Source: Mumia flava
GTDB taxonomy: Bacteria; Actinomycetota; Actinomycetes; Propionibacteriales; Nocardioidaceae
Length of the DNA stretch: 64,000 nt
Reading direction: 5' to 3'
Assembly (NCBI RefSeq): GCF_002797495.1
Contig: NZ_PGEZ01000001.1
Location: forward strand, 1,922,001-1,986,000
Made by a program: the position numbers and the translations under genes. Of the stretch, positions 61,754 to 64,000 are shown in pieces. Under the pieces are notes generated by a model. That model did no database searches. It saw nothing but the letters and a program-made list of their open reading frames with translations, and was not told where the DNA came from. Within the stretch, counting starts at the first letter, position 1. The number at the start of each line of letters is the position of its first letter.

Positions 61754-62116
61754 GTGCTGAGCTCGCCTCACCGCCTGCGGTCCGGCGGTGACATCAGAGC
61801 AACCACGAGGCGAGGACGTCGTGCGGGTTCCCGCACTGTCCTCGCCCACGCTCGTTTGGGGGTCCGTGGCCCCGCCGAGCCCACGCGCGTCGCGTTCGTG
61901 GTCGGCCGGCAGGTCGGCAACGCCGTGACCCGCAACCAGGTGAAGCGTCGGCTGCGTGCGCAGATGCGGCCACGCCTGACGTCGGTCCCGGGCGGCTCGG
62001 ACCTGGTCCTGCGGGCCCTGCCGGCCGCGGCGACGGCGTCGTCCCCGACTCTGTCGTCCGACCTCGACCGCGTGCTCGGCCGGCTCGCGCCGGCCCCCGA
62101 GAGGTCGGGCCGATGA
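61754..62116 (+). CDS. rnpA: Ribonuclease P protein component
   Basis: The 120-residue protein binds the RNase P RNA and helps process tRNA 5' ends. It contains [24 protein letters not shown], whose last part is the RNR motif. The GTG at 61754 ([13 protein letters not shown]) gives the normal N-terminus, 16 bases after rpmH. It overlaps yidD by 4 bases. Confidence 0.94.
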   Translation: MLSSPHRLRSGGDIRATTRRGRRAGSRTVLAHARLGVRGPAEPTRVAFVVGRQVGNAVTRNQVKRRLRAQMRPRLTSVPGGSDLVLRALPAAATASSPTLSSDLDRVLGRLAPAPERSGR

Positions 62117-62373
62117 AGTACGTCCTGATCGCCCTGCTCAAGGCCTACCGAGCCGTGATCAGCCCGCTGTACGGGCAGGTCTGCCGCTACTACCCGTCGT
62201 GCTCGGCCTATGCCCTCGGCGCGGTCGAGACGCATGGCGCCGTGAAGGGCTCGTGGCTCGCCGTGCGCCGACTCGGGCGATGCCACCCCTGGACCGCCGG
62301 CGGCTACGATCCCGTCCCCCCTCGATCCGCCGCCGGCGGGTCGTCGTCCCCCACTTCCCCACGAGGCGTGTGA
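62113..62373 (+). CDS. yidD: Membrane protein insertion efficiency factor YidD
   Basis: The 86-residue protein has an amphipathic N-terminus ([20 protein letters not shown]) and the family cysteines in [16 protein letters not shown] and [14 protein letters not shown]. It assists YidC-dependent insertion at the membrane. It overlaps rnpA and precedes yidC by 3 bases. Confidence 0.95.
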   Translation: MKYVLIALLKAYRAVISPLYGQVCRYYPSCSAYALGAVETHGAVKGSWLAVRRLGRCHPWTAGGYDPVPPRSAAGGSSSPTSPRGV

Positions 62374-62376
62374 CCC

Positions 62377-63390
62377 ATGGAATCGATCGGCAGCTTCTTC
62401 GGCGCGATCATGCAACCGCTGTACTACGCGGTCTCGGCCATCATGGTCGGCTGGCACTGGCTCCTGACCCAGATCGGGCTCGATCCGGACTCCGGTTGGA
62501 CGTGGGCGCTGTCGATCGTCGGGCTGACCGTCACGATCCGTGCGCTGCTGATCCCGCTGTTCGTCCGCCAGATCAAGGCCAGCCGCAACATGCAGCTGCT
62601 CCAGCCCAAGATCAAGGAGCTGCAGAAGAAGTACGGGCACGATCGGGAGAAGCTCGCTCAGGAGCAGATGAAGCTCTTCAAGGACGCGGGGACGAACCCG
62701 TTCGCGTCCTGCCTGCCGCTGCTTCTCCAGATGCCGATCTTCTTCGCCCTGTTCCGGGTGATCGACCACGCCGCGAACGGCGACGCGTACGGCGTGCTGA
62801 CCCAGGAGCAGGTCGACTCGATCCAGAACGCCACCTTCCTCGGCGTGCAGATCGCGAGCCGGTTCACCGATCCTGAGGTCTCCTCCAAGATCGTGTGCGC
62901 GATCCTCGTGGTGCTGATGACCGCGACGACGTTCCTGACGCAGCGGCAGCTGATGTCGAAGAACATGCCGAAGGACGCGATGACCGGGCCGTACGCCCAG
63001 CAGCAGAAGATGCTGCTCTACATCCTCCCCTTCGTCTTCGCCGTCGGTGGCATCGCGTTCCCGGTGGGCGTCCTCATCTACTGGACGACCTCGAACGCCT
63101 GGACGATGGGCCAGCAGTTCTACGTGATCCGGAACAACCCGGCGCCCGGCACCCCGGCGTTCGAGGCGAAGCACGCCCGGGACGTGAAGAAGGGCAAGAT
63201 CACGACGCCGGAGCCCGAGCCGGCCCCGGTCGACGAGGACGCGCAGATCCGTCGGCAGCAGCCGAAGAAGCAGTCGCGCCAGCAGCGCAAGAAGAACCCG
63301 CAGCAGCGCCGCCCGTCGGGCGGATCGACTGCACCGAAGGACGACTCCTCGGGCAAGGCCGGAGGAGATGGAGGTGGCACGAGTGAGTGA
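62377..63390 (+). CDS. yidC: Membrane protein insertase YidC
   Basis: The 337-residue Oxa1-family insertase has five membrane segments and the hydrophilic-groove arginine in LTVTIRALLIPLFVRQIKAS. It also has the C-terminal region FPVGVLIYWTTSNAWTMGQQ and a long basic Gln/Lys/Arg-rich tail typical of actinobacterial forms that bind ribosomes. Its end overlaps khpB by 8 bases. Confidence 0.97.
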   Translation: MESIGSFFGAIMQPLYYAVSAIMVGWHWLLTQIGLDPDSGWTWALSIVGLTVTIRALLIPLFVRQIKASRNMQLLQPKIKELQKKYGHDREKLAQEQMKLFKDAGTNPFASCLPLLLQMPIFFALFRVIDHAANGDAYGVLTQEQVDSIQNATFLGVQIASRFTDPEVSSKIVCAILVVLMTATTFLTQRQLMSKNMPKDAMTGPYAQQQKMLLYILPFVFAVGGIAFPVGVLIYWTTSNAWTMGQQFYVIRNNPAPGTPAFEAKHARDVKKGKITTPEPEPAPVDEDAQIRRQQPKKQSRQQRKKNPQQRRPSGGSTAPKDDSSGKAGGDGGGTSE

Positions 63391-63907
63391 GTCGCAGGTG
63401 GAAGACGTCACGACCGACGCGCAGGCTGACGAGGATCGCCCGAGTCGGCTGGACCGGCTCGAGCACGAGGGCGACGTGGCTGCCGACTTCCTCGAGGACC
63501 TGCTCGACATCGCCGACCTCGACGGCGACATCGACATGGATGTCGACGGCAACCGCGCCGTCGTCTCGGTCGTGGGCGGCCAGCTCCAGCAGCTGGTCGG
63601 CCGGGACGGGGAGGTCCTGGAGGCGCTGCAGGAGCTGACCCGGCTGGCGGTCTACCGCGAGACCGGAGAGCGCTCGCGGCTGATGCTCGACGTCGCGGGA
63701 TACCGCGCCGAGCGTCGCGAGGCTCTGACGCGCGCGGCCGAGGAGGCCGTTGCTTCCGCCAAGGAAGCGGGTGCGCCCGTCAGGCTCGATCCGATGACAC
63801 CGTTCGAGCGGAAGGTCGTGCACGACGCGGTCGCCGCTGCCGGTCTCGTGAGCGAGTCCGAGGGTGAGGAGCCCAACCGCCGGGTGGTCGTCCTTCCGAC
63901 GTCCTGA
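63383..63907 (+). CDS. khpB: RNA-binding protein KhpB (Jag), KH and R3H domains
   Basis: The 174-residue protein has an acidic N-terminus, a KH domain (about 45-105; GDIDMDVDGNRAVVSVVGG, LVGRDGEVLEALQELTRLA) and an R3H segment (about 135-150; MTPFERKVVHDAV). It binds RNA in a complex with KhpA in many Gram-positive bacteria. The GTG at 63383 is preferred because GGAGG lies 8 bases upstream; an in-frame ATG at 63368 has its ribosome site touching the codon. It overlaps the rsmG start. Confidence 0.93.
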   Translation: MSESQVEDVTTDAQADEDRPSRLDRLEHEGDVAADFLEDLLDIADLDGDIDMDVDGNRAVVSVVGGQLQQLVGRDGEVLEALQELTRLAVYRETGERSRLMLDVAGYRAERREALTRAAEEAVASAKEAGAPVRLDPMTPFERKVVHDAVAAAGLVSESEGEEPNRRVVVLPTS

Positions 63908-64000
63908 TGGATGTTTCACGTGAAACATCGGCTCCGGCCGTGGCCGGAAGTCTCTTCGGGTCCAGGCTGGACCTCGCACAGCGCTACGCGATGTCCCTGG
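63907..64000 (+). CDS. rsmG: 16S rRNA (guanine527-N7)-methyltransferase RsmG, 5' end only
   Basis: Only 31 codons are visible. The ATG at 63907 overlaps the khpB stop. The frame gives MDVSRETSAPAVAG, then SLFGSRLDLAQRYAMSL, the usual start of RsmG, and gene order supports it. The first codons contain a perfect parS site, so codons 2-7 are dictated by that site. The rest of the gene lies beyond the right edge. Confidence 0.8.
   Translation, partial: MDVSRETSAPAVAGSLFGSRLDLAQRYAMSL
63911..63928. other. parS centromere site
   Basis: ATGTTTCACGTGAAACAT is an 18-bp perfect palindrome containing the 16-bp ParB-binding parS sequence TGTTTCACGTGAAACA (63912-63927). It lies about 2.8 kb from dnaA, where parS sites cluster in actinobacteria. 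The site is inside the rsmG coding sequence. Confidence 0.95.

Overview
The window is GC-rich chromosomal DNA from an actinobacterium. It covers the replication-origin neighbourhood at its right end and about 45 kb of flanking genes. Several gene sets are typical of Actinobacteria: fhaA-fhaB-pstP-rodA-pbpA-pknB, crgA with a DUF881 gene, the order rpmH-dnaA-dnaN-gnd-recF-DciA-like-gyrB-gyrA-DUF3566, tRNA-Ile and tRNA-Ala around a DLW-39-type peptide, and many GTG or leaderless starts. The gene content is most reminiscent of Nocardioidaceae (Nocardioides/Aeromicrobium-like), but that placement is an inference.

Left part (1-16.8 kb). It opens with the N-terminal part of a secreted GH78 alpha-L-rhamnosidase. 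A three-gene operon for NO/O2 chemistry follows: truncated haemoglobin, flavohaemoglobin and a DivIVA-domain protein. Next is a block that looks like a cyclic-nucleotide module. It holds a Crp/Fnr regulator, a divergent MFS transporter carrying its own C-terminal cyclic-nucleotide-binding domain, a 36-residue ORF, and two near-identical-architecture 1182/1181-residue proteins (zinc ribbons, class III cyclase, AAA ATPase, TPR-like) flanking a VOC gene. Two perfect TGTCA-N6-TGACA palindromes sit in front of the MFS gene and the 36-residue ORF. A PPOx-fold protein, ArfB and tRNA-Leu close the region.

Middle part (17-48 kb). The PknB/PstP/FHA/RodA/PbpA operon controls elongation and cell-wall synthesis; no pknA lies between pbpA and pknB. 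DUF881, CrgA, a rhomboid protease, a cyclophilin, an enoyl-CoA hydratase, DUF3817, SURF1 and GlyA follow. A five-gene overlapping cluster with a WXG100-like protein and a putative type VII secretion substrate comes next. A peptide/nickel-type ABC importer follows, whose second permease and both ATPases are fused into one polypeptide. After several hydrolases there is a minus-strand operon consisting of CoA-disulfide reductase-rhodanese, a CstR-like regulator and a 53-residue Cys-rich protein. Its promoter contains a CsoR-family palindrome and appears to give a leaderless mRNA.

Right part (48-64 kb). This is the origin region: DUF3566-gyrA-gyrB, a PAP2 phosphatase, DciA-like-recF-gnd-dnaN-dnaA on the minus strand and rpmH-rnpA-yidD-yidC-khpB-rsmG on the plus strand. 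The best DnaA boxes lie between dnaA and rpmH. A perfect parS palindrome lies inside the first codons of rsmG.

Two short-unit tandem repeats, at 16.8 kb and 28.9 kb, belong to one dispersed repeat family in opposite orientations. A degenerate copy appears to have been absorbed into the fhaA coding sequence.
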